A DNA stretch of 64,000 nt from contig RCSZ01000009.1 in assembly GCA_014898425.1 (NCBI GenBank), positions 1,426,001 to 1,490,000 on the forward strand. Direction: 5' to 3'. Below are positions 12,201 to 22,112 of the stretch, in pieces. This DNA comes from Botryotinia globosa. Lineage: Eukaryota > Ascomycota > Leotiomycetes > Helotiales > Sclerotiniaceae. Every line of letters begins with the position of its first letter. Within the stretch, counting starts at the first letter, position 1. Under the pieces are notes generated by a model, which searched no databases, was not told where the DNA came from, and was given only the letters and a program-made list of their open reading frames with translations. Position numbers and translations under genes: made by a program.

Positions 12201-13783
12201 CTTGAACTAATTTCTAACAGAGTTGGTGGAAATCTCCAAGATTTAATAACCCGAGCTTTTTGTGCAATACTTGGCGCTGTATGGGGTGGTATAGCTTATG
12301 GTGCTGACAATGGCAATCCATACGTCATGGCAGTATTTGCAGCCATATTCATGATACCTATGATGTATCGATTCACGCAAAGTCCCCATCCTCGATCCGG
12401 AATTGTAGGTTGCATATCATTTGTAGTTGTTTCACTGGGTGCATATACAGCTCCGAATGACATCCCAGTTGTTACTGTGGCTTGGACTCGAGGAGTTGCT
12501 TTTCTGGTTGGTACCTTATCTGCTATTATTGTTAATTGGTTTCTATGGCCATTTGTCGCGAGGCATGAATTGAGGAAGGCGTTGTCGTCGATGCTCATCT
12601 ATTCAAGTATAATTTACAGAGGTACGTTTATCCTGAGGATTACTGTATCTTTTATTAACTAATGCAGGTGTTGTGGCAAAATACGTATATTATGAAGACG
12701 GAGAAGAGCCAGGTGTGAAAGATGTGCAACAATCTGGTACGTGTTTTTGCCCATAACCTCTAAACAGGACTAATACTCTTCAAGAAATGCTGGAAGGTCG
12801 CTTGAGAGAAGGGTTTGTTAGGATACGGCAACTATTGGTATGTTTCAAAGTTCACATTTGGTTTCCTAACTGTAAACATTCTGACGCTTTGGAGGCTCTT
12901 ACTCGTCATGAAATCCGACTTCGCGGCCCTTTTAACCCACTTCCTTATTCGGCGTTAATCGATGCCTGCGAACGGTTTTTCGAGTACCTTGTCTCTGTAC
13001 GACAGTCCTCACTCTTTTTCCAACCACATTATCTTTCCGAGAACGAGCAGGCATCTGAATCGCTACTCGCTTTTCGACGTGATGCCGTCGCCTGTATCCT
13101 CATGAACTTGTATGTTCTGGCTGGGGCATTGCGAGGTGATCGGAAGGTTCCTGTGAGTTTCATTGTCTGACAAGTTAAATGTTTAATACTAATTAAAAAA
13201 CAGCGATATCTTCCGTCCGCAGCATCCGCTCGAAAACGTTTGTTAGACCATATGGCTTTACTGGAATCCATGGATGTTCCTGCGACATCTAGCAGTATGT
13301 CCGTTAAGTCGAAACGAAGTAAAAGAAAAAGTAAGAGTAAGAAAAACAACGATACAAGTGAGACGGCAAATAACTTGCCCGGAGGGAAAAAATGGTCTCA
13401 GATCTATAGTTACAGTACGTACTTTATACTTTCGCCACTTGGGCTCTTCAAAACTTGAGCGTATTTGTCTATCCTTCCAAGACTTAGTTTAACATAAAAC
13501 TTCTAGGCTACAGTCAGTCCCTTACAGGATGTGTAACACAATTGGAACAACTATGCAGATATACCAAGGAAATCGTTGGTGAGCAAGGGTATGTGTCATT
13601 TTTATCTCTTTCCTCCCTGTTAATATTTTTCATCTTTAGACTGGGCGATTAAACATTACTAATCGAAACCGCAACAGCTTTGATCCCATTCTTGAAGACG
13701 AATACGAAGATCTTACTCGCGACCGCGTGAGTGCTCACGGATTTCTTGATGGCCAAATTACACCACGAACCACCAGAGGTTGA
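9293..13783 (+). CDS. Bre4-like membrane transporter (ER transporter 6TM N-terminal / FUSC family)
   Basis: A large multi-pass membrane protein of the fungal family that includes brefeldin A-sensitivity factor Bre4 and aromatic-acid/fusaric-acid exporter-like domains. The substrate is unknown. Ten exons: 9293-10411, 10579-11210, 11541-12170, 12221-12621, 12668-12736, 12785-12837, 12895-13152, 13204-13414, 13507-13588, 13678-13783; all phases match, giving 1186 residues. A Ser/Pro-rich cytosolic start is followed by a first membrane block (IKLIKSFLPFFISYI onwards), then a soluble domain. That domain contains PTYSDHPEVVE and RPGWRIYLPSYPF, and a second membrane block follows from about 12040. 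The C-terminal segment contains a Lys/Arg/Ser-rich insert (SKRSKRKSKSKK). Intron 2 is 330 nt, much longer than its neighbours; see findings. Localisation to the ER is family knowledge only. Confidence 0.9.
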
Positions 13784-13841
13784 AGTGCCGAGAATGTAAT
13801 GCGCAACAGTGGAACAATTCTTTATATAAAATTGATCAATA

Positions 13842-13913
13842 GGACCGCTGGCGCAACGGTAGCGCGTTCGACTCCAGATCGAAAGGTTATCCGTTCAAAT
13901 CGGGTGTGGTTCA
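13842..13913 (+). tRNA. tRNA-Trp (CCA)
   Basis: Folds into a full cloverleaf of 72 nt without an intron. Acceptor GGACCGC pairs with GTGGTTC, the D stem is GCGC/GCGC, the anticodon stem TTCGA/TCGAA closes the loop CTCCAGA with anticodon CCA, and T stem ATCCG/CGGGT closes TTCAAAT. A T-run at about 13939 can act as a Pol III terminator. It sits 58 bp after the preceding stop codon. Confidence 0.95.
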
Positions 13914-14728
13914 ATACCTACTCCTTTGATTGATTTATCTTTTTGCTTTCCTTCATACCTCTCTTTGCCCTATATATTAGATTGCTTGGATCCTCTACGA
14001 ATTGGTTTTGGTATCTGGTATGCGGTGTATAATGATGCATTTTTTGCACGGTATGTAATTATGGTACGGCGGTGTCAAAGGAGTTGGTATTCGATAGATT
14101 TAGGGCTGCAAGCGTTGATTTAATCCCATACAATAATTTTACTCTTATGGCAAAATATACACAAGGGCGATATGTCCTATATGCTCTTTTTTTGCACTGC
14201 AACAGCTTCACTGAGTTCGATAGTTTGCATCCATCTCGGAAACCCTCTACCGACACTCAGAGAAACTTTATCATCCCACTTTTGCCACGTTGCCTATCCT
14301 TGTCTGAATTGTGGAATAGTAACAAGGGTTGAGATTTCTAAGGCGGGACGGCAAGGGATAATCCACATGGGTATGTACCTCAATGGGTACATCTCCCGAG
14401 CGGCTCTGAAGTGGGACTGAATAGTGAATCTCGAGTGATGAGATCCGCTTTCCTAATTACGTTAAGACTACGCATAGAAGAGACGCAAGAGAAGAATATC
14501 GAAGACTTTGAATGGAGGAATGAGTGGGACTTCTCGATCGATATCTTGTGCTTGAATTCGAGATCTTCACTCACAAACTGTTATAGTTATTTCATAGAAG
14601 ATCATTCATTAGCTAGAAAGAAAAAGATCATTTTCCCCGATCCACAATCACTCTTCCCTTCCCCTCGCTACCCCTCATCAAAAACTCAAACTCAAACCCA
14701 GAACCATACACCCTCCATCCCCACCACC
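13914..14728. other. Intergenic region upstream of the methyltransferase gene
   Basis: No supported gene. The methyltransferase reading frame stays open upstream as far as 14411, but that part (14411-14728) reads as non-conserved sequence. It is taken as leader ahead of the CACCACCATGG start context at 14729. Confidence 0.4.
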
Positions 14729-15517
14729 ATGGCCAACTCAAGCCACCAATACGACTCCATCCAAGGCCCCTACGACTATATCCGCACCGCCTCCATCGCC
14801 CTCATCGAGCGCGAAAATGTGCATACGGCCATCACACCGTACGTCCAGGATGCGCGCATCCTGGAGCTCGCATGCGGCACTGGGTTCTACACCTATCCCT
14901 TCCTATCCTGGGGCGCGCAGTCTGTGCTCGGCGTCGACATCAGCGCCGTGATGATCGAGTCCGCGCCGCGTCTCGGAAACGGCGTCTCCTTCATCCAGGG
15001 CGATTGTTCCGTTCCGACGCAATATCAAGACGGACCCTTCGATATCGTATTTGCGGCGTGGCTTTTGAACTATGCAAGTGATCGCAAGGGATTGGTGGAT
15101 ATGTTTCGCAATATCGCTATGAATTTGAAGGAAGGAGGGAGATTTGTATCGGTGACTGTACCGCCGACTTCTGATCCGTTGGCGTCGGTGAATGCGGAGG
15201 CGAGCGTGAGACCGATGAGTCAGGGTGGAAGCGGGTATTTGGTTTATAACCATATTCGAGATGTGGAGGAGGGGATTTATTTTCGGGTGCATGGGGATAC
15301 GCCGGTGGGGGATTTGGATTTTGAGTGTTTTCATTTGAGGAGGGAGGTTTATGAGGAGTGCGCGCGCGAGGCGGGGTTGAAGGGAAAGTTGGAGTGGGGG
15401 GTTACGGAGGTGCCGGAGAGGTGGTTGAGAGGGGAGGGGGAGGGAGGAGCTAGTTTGAAGGAGTTGGAGAGTTATAGGGAGACTCCTAACTATGGGATTT
15501 TGGTTATTGAGAAGTAG
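14729..15517 (+). CDS. Class I SAM-dependent methyltransferase
   Basis: Transfers a methyl group from S-adenosylmethionine to an unknown small-molecule substrate. The 262-residue protein has motif I LELACGTGF (residues 46-54), the acidic end of strand 2 in GVDIS, motif II PFDIVFAAWLLNYA and a post-II MNLKEGGRFVSV segment. All of these fit the small Rossmann methyltransferases found in fungi and bacteria. The gene has no intron. The start is placed at 14729 because it has a CACCACCATGG context and homologous proteins begin just before YDSIQGPYD. The first half uses C-ending codons on a CT-rich sense strand, while the second half is strongly G-rich. There is no biosynthetic cluster around it to suggest a pathway. 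Confidence 0.88.
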   Translation: MANSSHQYDSIQGPYDYIRTASIALIERENVHTAITPYVQDARILELACGTGFYTYPFLSWGAQSVLGVDISAVMIESAPRLGNGVSFIQGDCSVPTQYQDGPFDIVFAAWLLNYASDRKGLVDMFRNIAMNLKEGGRFVSVTVPPTSDPLASVNAEASVRPMSQGGSGYLVYNHIRDVEEGIYFRVHGDTPVGDLDFECFHLRREVYEECAREAGLKGKLEWGVTEVPERWLRGEGEGGASLKELESYRETPNYGILVIEK

Positions 15518-16429
15518 TAATTTGAATGAGTTGGTTACAGAAAATTTGCTTGAGCAATGACTCTGTGTGTGGATGAAGTGAAGTCGTCATATCGAAGGAG
15601 TATTCCGTGTTCCATATATGAAGCATAGTACTGTGTATACGTCGTGGCGTGGTCCTGTACTCTGATCAATGAATCACATCCGAAACCCGACTTCCCTTAT
15701 TAGCATTGCCATTATGTCTTGTAACAGCATCAGCTCATCTACCATTCATCTTCGTAGTCTCATCCCCCTATTCTTTTTCTCCAGCATTCGTAAGGATACC
15801 CATATATCATCCACACTCCCCACAGAATGAACCCGATTCACCGTCCTAATCTCCTGCATCTTAATTCGTGATCTCTGCCTCGACGAAGAACTCGGCGCAG
15901 AAGAACCTAGTCTCACAGTTTGAGCTACAGGCAGCTTTAGATATGAAGCGCTGCCCACAAGAATCAAGGTAGAGATTTCGCCAATATGCAAACTGAGGTA
16001 GGTGATAGAGTTGATGGGGAATCGCAATTATTATGAATTAATGACTGCGTAGAAAATCTGGATAGGTTGGAGAGATTCAAGGATAGTATCGTAGGAAAAT
16101 GGAATCGTCAACATCAGATAGCAACCAACAACACCATGCCGATAACATATCCCAAATCTACATAAACAAATACCATAGCCAAAAAAATCATTGTACCTAT
16201 TCAAGCCCTTTACAGACATGCAAAAACCTTGTCGAATTCGAGAGCTCCTTATATGAATTGAACATAAGTAAATAAATATCAGTTCCCAGAAACTATTGCC
16301 GAACCAGAAATATGAGACGGCAATAGTGTTGAGACCCTTTCGCTGCAGTCGTCACAAGAAAGCGAATCGGAATCTAGTAGGGAAAACATCACGTCATGTC
16401 AGCTAACTGTAACAAAAAGTGTCTATAGT
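15518..16429. other. Intergenic region with possible minus-strand relic
   Basis: No gene could be established. A minus-strand frame at 15746-16027 has plausible composition: a hydrophobic stretch, then a Ser/Arg-rich tail. It lacks a good ATG, and I could not build an upstream exon for it. It could be the C-terminal remnant of a membrane protein truncated near the MITE at 16430. Confidence 0.3.
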
Positions 16430-16842
16430 TATAGCAAAACCTTTCTATAAGGATATCGGTTTTTGTAGTCTTTTTTAAGGATATATAGAGGTATTTTTAT
16501 ATAAAGGTATTCGATTAATTCTGATATAGTAATAATTGATTTCCGATTAGTCCCGATTGGATTATATTTTATAACAATTTTATAACAATTTCGAAAATTC
16601 TTTTATTTCTATAATATATAATTAAATTCTTTATATAATATTATATTATAATTCAAATCCTAATGATTTTATTGATCCAATAAAGATATATATAATCCTA
16701 AGATTAGAAATTATAAGGATATCCTTATAAAAAGATTTTAAGAATATAGGCCTTTTTTAGGCCTAAAAATTTGAGATAAAAAAAATAAGGATAATAGAGC
16801 TTATCCTTATAGGGGGGATCCTTATAGAGAGGTTTTGCTGTA
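16430..16842. mobile_element. AT-rich MITE with Tc1/mariner-pogo-like terminal inverted repeats
   Basis: The ends are inverted repeats of about 22 bp. Left AGCAAAACCTTTCTATAAGG (from 16433) matches the reverse complement of the right end (16818-16839) with one mismatch. Each end is flanked by TA, the target duplicated by Tc1/mariner elements. A second copy of the CTATAAGGAT motif lies inside the right end. The 413-bp body is very AT-rich and has no transposase, so it is a non-autonomous element. Heavy C-to-T decay by RIP is possible but was not measured. Confidence 0.8.
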
Positions 16843-17981
16843 CAAACAAAACTAGCCTTTTCTATTGACGAGTTAAGGAAGATAATACAGAATCTTCGAG
16901 GCAGCGATTGCGCGAACAGACGAAGTAAGACACATGATGTAATTATCTCGGTTAAAGATCTGAGATTTACCGAGGAAATTTGAGGGTCTGCTGGTCCCTC
17001 TCTGAAAAGACTTGTGGGCTGGATCATTTAGGAAGCGCTGTTATAGGATCAGGAGCTGGATAATATTAGAGATACCTCAATCGAGGAGATATTTTGAGAA
17101 ACCAACTCATGTTTTTACAACGTGCCCTGTACAATTCAATTAATTGGACAGATTTTAGTCTGCAAGCTACACTAGTAGAGAGGAAATCGAGGTGAGATGT
17201 CAACGGGAAAACTACTCCTAGTGTGAGGTAGATACCGTAGTCTCCTTGATATTGACATCACTTGAATCAAGCCTCGGTGTCTCTGATGAGTCTGATCATT
17301 GCTATTTAGCTCAATGCTCGAAATGAAGCTTTCAAACAGCATGATCTTTAATTCCGCAAAATCACGTCTGTGCTTTAACAGTAGGATTAAAGAATTAGAA
17401 ATACATCTTCTCACCGTGGGATGGGGTAGAAATTAGCTTGTGAGCTCGCCTGTCGAGGAAATCTCGACCAGATGGGTCAACGGCAATAAAAATTAATACT
17501 TCGTGGAATGCCAAATCCACTTTTTAAATTGTAGCAAGATTTTATACGCGTTGAAATCAGATGTCACTTATCTCTTTGCCACCCCGTGTATGGGGTCTCG
17601 CCCAGATAACCCTGCCAAACCCCTGGAAATACGATGGATCGGCCCCATAAGCCGCACCACGGCTAAATGTCAATTTCTTCAAGCGATATGCCCACTGCCC
17701 ACTCGCGAGCTATTGCATGTACATATTGCCTAATCGGGATGCCATATTCTGACCATACCCCATTTATGCAATGCATGCTCTACACCCAATTAACGTGGGA
17801 GGCGGCCGAAAATGCCAACCTTTTAGGTGCGGTCGCCGAACTGGCGGAGTATTGACGAAAGGAAATAAGCTCAGTTCCAGTGGTTTGGTAGATGTTTATC
17901 CTGCCGGCATTTCCACCTCCAATCGTCAAACTTTTTTCCTCTTCGTTGTTTGTCGACTTTGAGCCTTGAGAAATTTTCACA
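16843..17981. other. Intergenic region and promoter of the permease gene
   Basis: No convincing gene was seen on either strand. Short frames at 17172-17414 (-) and 17503-17733 (+) have no recognisable content. The last several hundred bases are the likely promoter and leader of the permease starting at 17982. Confidence 0.45.
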
Positions 17982-19730
17982 ATGGAGTCTGCTACAGAGC
18001 ATGATATCGAGAAGGGCGTACAAGTCCATACCGCCGCCGACAACTCCACAGACCGCGATGGCAAGTCCACTATCGATGCTGAGAATGACAGTTCTCGACT
18101 TTCTGGTTCCGAGCGAGGCTTGAGCTACTGGAGTGTCAAATTGGAGCAAATCTGGGGAGTGGAAGCCCGTGGTATCACCCGTGTGGCTGACAACGAGAAA
18201 CATGTGCCGCGTCCGCTCCACGACTATTTCCACATGTTCTCGCTATGGTTCAGTATCAATTTGCAAGCCATGAACATTATTGTTGGGCTGCTCGGACCCT
18301 TGGTTTACGGACTCGGCTGGGTGGATTGTATTTGCATTGTCATTTTTGCGAATGCGCTCGCCTCGACATCAATCGCGTATATGGCAACCTATGGACCAGA
18401 AAGTGGCAATAGAACTCAGGTATGCTTCTTTAAAAATTGTCGTTCGAGTAGGTGCTAATATTTGCGCTCTTATAGATTATTGGACGTTATTTCATGGGTT
18501 ACTGGCCTTCGAAAATTGCATGCTGCTGCAATGTTGTTCAGCAAGTAGGCTTTGGTACTATTGGATGTATCATCACTGGACAGATGATTACAGCCGTTAA
18601 CGGAGGGAGCTTGAGCTTGGCCGTTGGATGTGTCATTGCCGCAATCTGCATCGGTTTAGTGGCTACTTTCGGTATCGAATACTTGAACAAAATCGAGAGG
18701 TAAACATAGCCACCATTCTTGGAAGATCGAAGTTGAAAATGCTCACAAATAAATAGATTCGGATACATCCCACAAGCGGTTGTTATGTTCGTACTTATTG
18801 GTTGCACTGGTGGAGATTTCGATACCCACGCAGTCTCCGTTGGTGATTCCGGAACCATTAACGCTAATCGTTGTTCGTTCTTTGCCTTGGTATTCGCTAG
18901 TATCATTGGATTTACCGCCATCAGTGCCGACTTTTACGTCTACTACCCCAAAGATTATCCAAAATGGATGACATTTGCATCCACGTGGACTGGAATCTGG
19001 ACCTCTGTAATTTTTGCCAACATTGTTGGAGTTGGTATTGCTACTGGAGTTCCAAACATTCCAGCCTGGAGCGACGCCTATGACATCTCGTCTGGTGCGC
19101 TTCTCTATGAGTGCTATGGCAAACTCGGAGGATTCGGTGGCTTCTGCGTCGTCATTCTTGCCCTTGGGTCCATCACCAACAATGCACCATGTAGTTACAG
19201 TGCGGCATTGACCATTCAGGTACTCGGACGCTGGGCAAACAAGATCCCTCGTTGGTTTTGGTGTGTACTCATCACAGCAGTTGAGGTAAGCTCATTCTAC
19301 ATCGTCTTATGTTCACATGTCCATAATACTAACTCCGGTACAACAGCTCGTCCTTTCCGTATGCGGTCGCAACAAGCTTTACACCGTCTTTGAGAACTTC
19401 CTTCCTATGATGGCATATTGGATTTGCCCCTGGATTACCATCAGTCTTGAGGAATATTTCATCTTCCACAAACTCCAAGGCAAATCGTTCGACTGGTCCA
19501 TTTATAACGACAGAACCAAGCTGCCAATCGGATATGCAGCCCTCTTATCATTCCTGATTGGATTTGCTGGTGCGATCGTAGGCATGTATCAAATCTGGTA
19601 CACTGGTCCTATTGCTTTGATGATTGGGGGTGAGTATGGTGGTGATATTGGAGATTGGCTCGGTATCGGCTTCACGGCCATTGTGTTCCCACCATTGAGA
19701 TATCTCGAGTTGAAGAAGTTTGGACGGTAG
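17982..19730 (+). CDS. Purine-cytosine permease, NCS1 family (FCY2-like)
   Basis: A plasma-membrane proton symporter for cytosine and purines in the FCY2 branch of the NCS1 family. Exons are 17982-18419, 18476-18699, 18757-19285 and 19347-19730, giving 524 residues. A hydrophilic N-terminus of about 85 residues precedes the first helix in SLWFSINLQAMNIIVGLLGP, and the usual run of about 12 membrane segments follows. FCY-type features include QQVGFGTIGCIITGQ, the ISADFYVYYP segment and SLEEYFIFH near the end. Intron sizes are 56, 57 and 61 nt. The exact substrate (cytosine, adenine, hypoxanthine) cannot be read from sequence. Confidence 0.94.
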
Positions 19731-20263
19731 AGGCTGCTTGTGTATATAATCATAACACACACACCCAACAGCTTTGTATATATTTGTGGTGTTAATAATA
19801 ATTATAATAGGTTGACTGGCAAAATGACATTTTTGATGTGATTTCCTTGATTGAGTAGTAGATCGGATGGTGTAATCGATGCTTGATGCAAGCTGTCTCC
19901 ATCATCTTGCAGCACTATCGCCACGTGCCCTATTTAAGGCTAGTAATACCATGAAGATTCTGTAAGCGTGAGGAGAAGGGTCCACGGGTATTTCTGTATG
20001 TGTGCAGCATGTCGAGTTGGAAAGTGCTTCACGAGCATGTGTTGATGTTTCACGCCACCGAAAAATCGAAAAATGCTTGTGTTTCGAATCCAAACTCTCA
20101 TGTTGTGATTCTTGTTTGTCACATCGTAATTCACTCCAGTGAATGGGTGGGATTTCGGAGAAGATGGACATATCTGCTGTACCTGTATCTGAGATAAATG
20201 ACTACCTAGGTAGGTACTCTTATATTCTGCAAAAATAGAAACAAAATGACAAAAAAAAAGATT

Positions 20264-20344
20264 CGACGTCGGCATGATTCGAACATGCGCCCCCGAAAGG
20301 AATTGATTTCTAGTCAATCACGTTAACCACTCCGTCACGACGCC
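20264..20344 (-). tRNA. tRNA-Ser (AGA), copy 1
   Basis: An 81-nt class II tRNA. Acceptor GGCGTCG pairs with CGACGTC, the anticodon stem ATTGA/TCAAT closes loop CTAGAAA with anticodon AGA, a long variable arm follows, and T stem GCATG/CATGC closes TTCGAAT. A run of nine T follows on the transcribed strand. The sequence is identical to the copy at 26840-26920 on the opposite strand. Confidence 0.95.
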
Positions 20345-21683
20345 GATTTATTAATGTTTGATGTGTAGAGCACGTTTATTTACAGATCTATTTGTCAACT
20401 ACAACTGTGGTGAGATCTTGCATCAATCCTAGCAGTTTTAACGAGATTTGGTTGGATACCAACTGAGATATATGGATCGAAGCCCTCCCGTGTATTATCC
20501 GGAGTCCCGATCATCTGCCTACTCCATACGAGTATACCGTTTAAGCCCGTATATTATATACCTACATATAGTAGAACAACAATAAACCACTGTCTACTGC
20601 TGTACGACATTATTGTGGTTGGGACACTTTCGAACTATTCTTCATATCAAACTTTGAAGAGTCCGTCTGCTTGGTATTCAGATAGGCTCGTAGTAGACGG
20701 TGGACATACCTAGGTACCTACCTACCTACCTACCTAGTACCTATCTAGAAAGTCTCAAAAATGTTGTGGCGGTTCGGGCGCCACGAGTTTAGCGATGGAA
20801 AATCAGGGTCCACATGTCAACAGTGTACTGGAAAATCTTCATGCAGATAGATTCCCTTGATATAGCGCATTTCAAGTTCTACAAAGCATGCTGGAGTCAG
20901 TCTCGTCTCACCCAAAAATGTCCAGATTACATTACAACATTCACTATTGAGTATGTAGTTCTACGTCTCGGTAATGGAAAAGGGGTCAATAAGGAATCAT
21001 CTTGGACCGAAGTTTGGAAGGGTGAACTCGATAACGAAGAAGTACCTACATAGTACCCACATAATACTATCTATGTGCCTAGTAGTCACAGACTCACAAG
21101 TCACAACGTTATCGTCAACATTAAATTCGCGCAATAATCGTCGCACTACTTTACGTGTCCCTCTTACACATAATCATCAGGATGCAGGCTGCATCTGTCT
21201 AACGGTCATAAATATCCACGATATCGTCATTTTAGCGGAAAAGGGTTGTCGCGTGAGTTGATGTGCTGAGTTAAGCTTTCATATTCCTCCTCTTCTCGAT
21301 CATCTCTGATCTACTGAAAGGGATTTATCTTAGAAGAGGCTTTAGCACAGGGTGATCCAGACCAAAAGCGACTCGAGACTCATCCACGTGTACTGATGAT
21401 TGGCTGGATAAATCGTTTGGAAGGGTAACTATAACTACTGCCAATTGACTCTTTGATGAGTGAGACATAGTCACATAAGAAAGAACACCTTGAGAGTTAC
21501 TGGGCAGTCATAACTGTCAAGAGTTTAGTATGGATGGAGGATTACGAGTACATGAATCAAGGAAACTTTTTCATTCCTTCAACGGTAGAATACTGGGAAA
21601 CTTCGTAAAGCCAACAAACATACACTCATCACAAGTTCACTATTCATTATCGTCGTGGCTCAAGAGGAAATTAAATATCTCAT

Positions 21684-21797
21684 CTCTCTGCTCTCTGCTC
21701 TCTGCTCTCTGCTCTCTGCTCTCTGCTCTCTGCTCTCTGCTCTCTGCTCTCTGCTCTCTGCTCTCTGCTCTCTGCTCTCTGCTCTCTGCTCTCTGCT
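21684..21797. repeat. CTCTCTG heptamer microsatellite (about 16 copies)
   Basis: Near-perfect tandem CTCTCTG units. Because 7 is not a multiple of 3, all frames cycle through the same peptide repeat, which explains the spurious long frames on both strands. It lies about 300 bp upstream of the endopolyphosphatase start. Confidence 0.92.
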
Positions 21798-22002
21798 CCA
21801 AGAAAGAACCCAAGCTTTTTAATCGCACAGGTACCCGCCATTCGGTCGCGAATCTTTCCACGACGAGGGGGGAGCAACCAACAATCAATTTACTCTATTT
21901 TAATCATAAAAAGACAGGGAAACGGAGTCAGTCATTCATCACAACTCATCATTTATTTTCCGTGGGAAGAACTTGGAATCCTTTTTCCTAAAACTCTATA
22001 TA

Positions 22003-22042
22003 CTACCTACCTACCTACCTACCTACCTACCTACCTACCTAT
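22003..22042. repeat. CTAC/CCTA tetranucleotide array
   Basis: About nine tandem CTAC units immediately upstream (about 70 bp) of the endopolyphosphatase ATG, so probably within its promoter or 5' leader. Confidence 0.88.
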
Positions 22043-22112
22043 ACATGAGCATGATTTCCTTTTCCTAAGACATACATACTCTTTTCTTCTTTTCCAGTTT
22101 GATTTTGAAAAT

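Larger units (their letters stand above)
20345..22112. other. Repeat-rich intergenic region before the endopolyphosphatase gene
   Basis: About 1.8 kb without a supportable gene. It contains CCTA tetranucleotide runs near 20710-20740, a CTCTCTG heptamer array at 21684-21797 and a CTAC array at about 22003-22042. The frames at 21530-21991 (+) and 21640-21888 (-) are translations of the heptamer array and are not genes. Confidence 0.55.

Noticed and set aside
16725..17027. 100-residue minus-strand frame at the MITE edge
   Set aside because: Half of it is AT-rich MITE sequence translated as Lys/Tyr/Phe; no transposase motif.
20700..20745. CCTACCTA tract considered as a CRISPR-like or telomeric repeat
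   Set aside because: The unit is 4 bp with no spacers, and it does not match the fungal telomere unit TTAGGG.
21530..21991. 153-residue frame with LCSLLSA repeats, and minus-strand ESREQRA frames
   Set aside because: They are translations of the CTCTCTG array, which stays open in all frames; no flanking coding sequence or homology.
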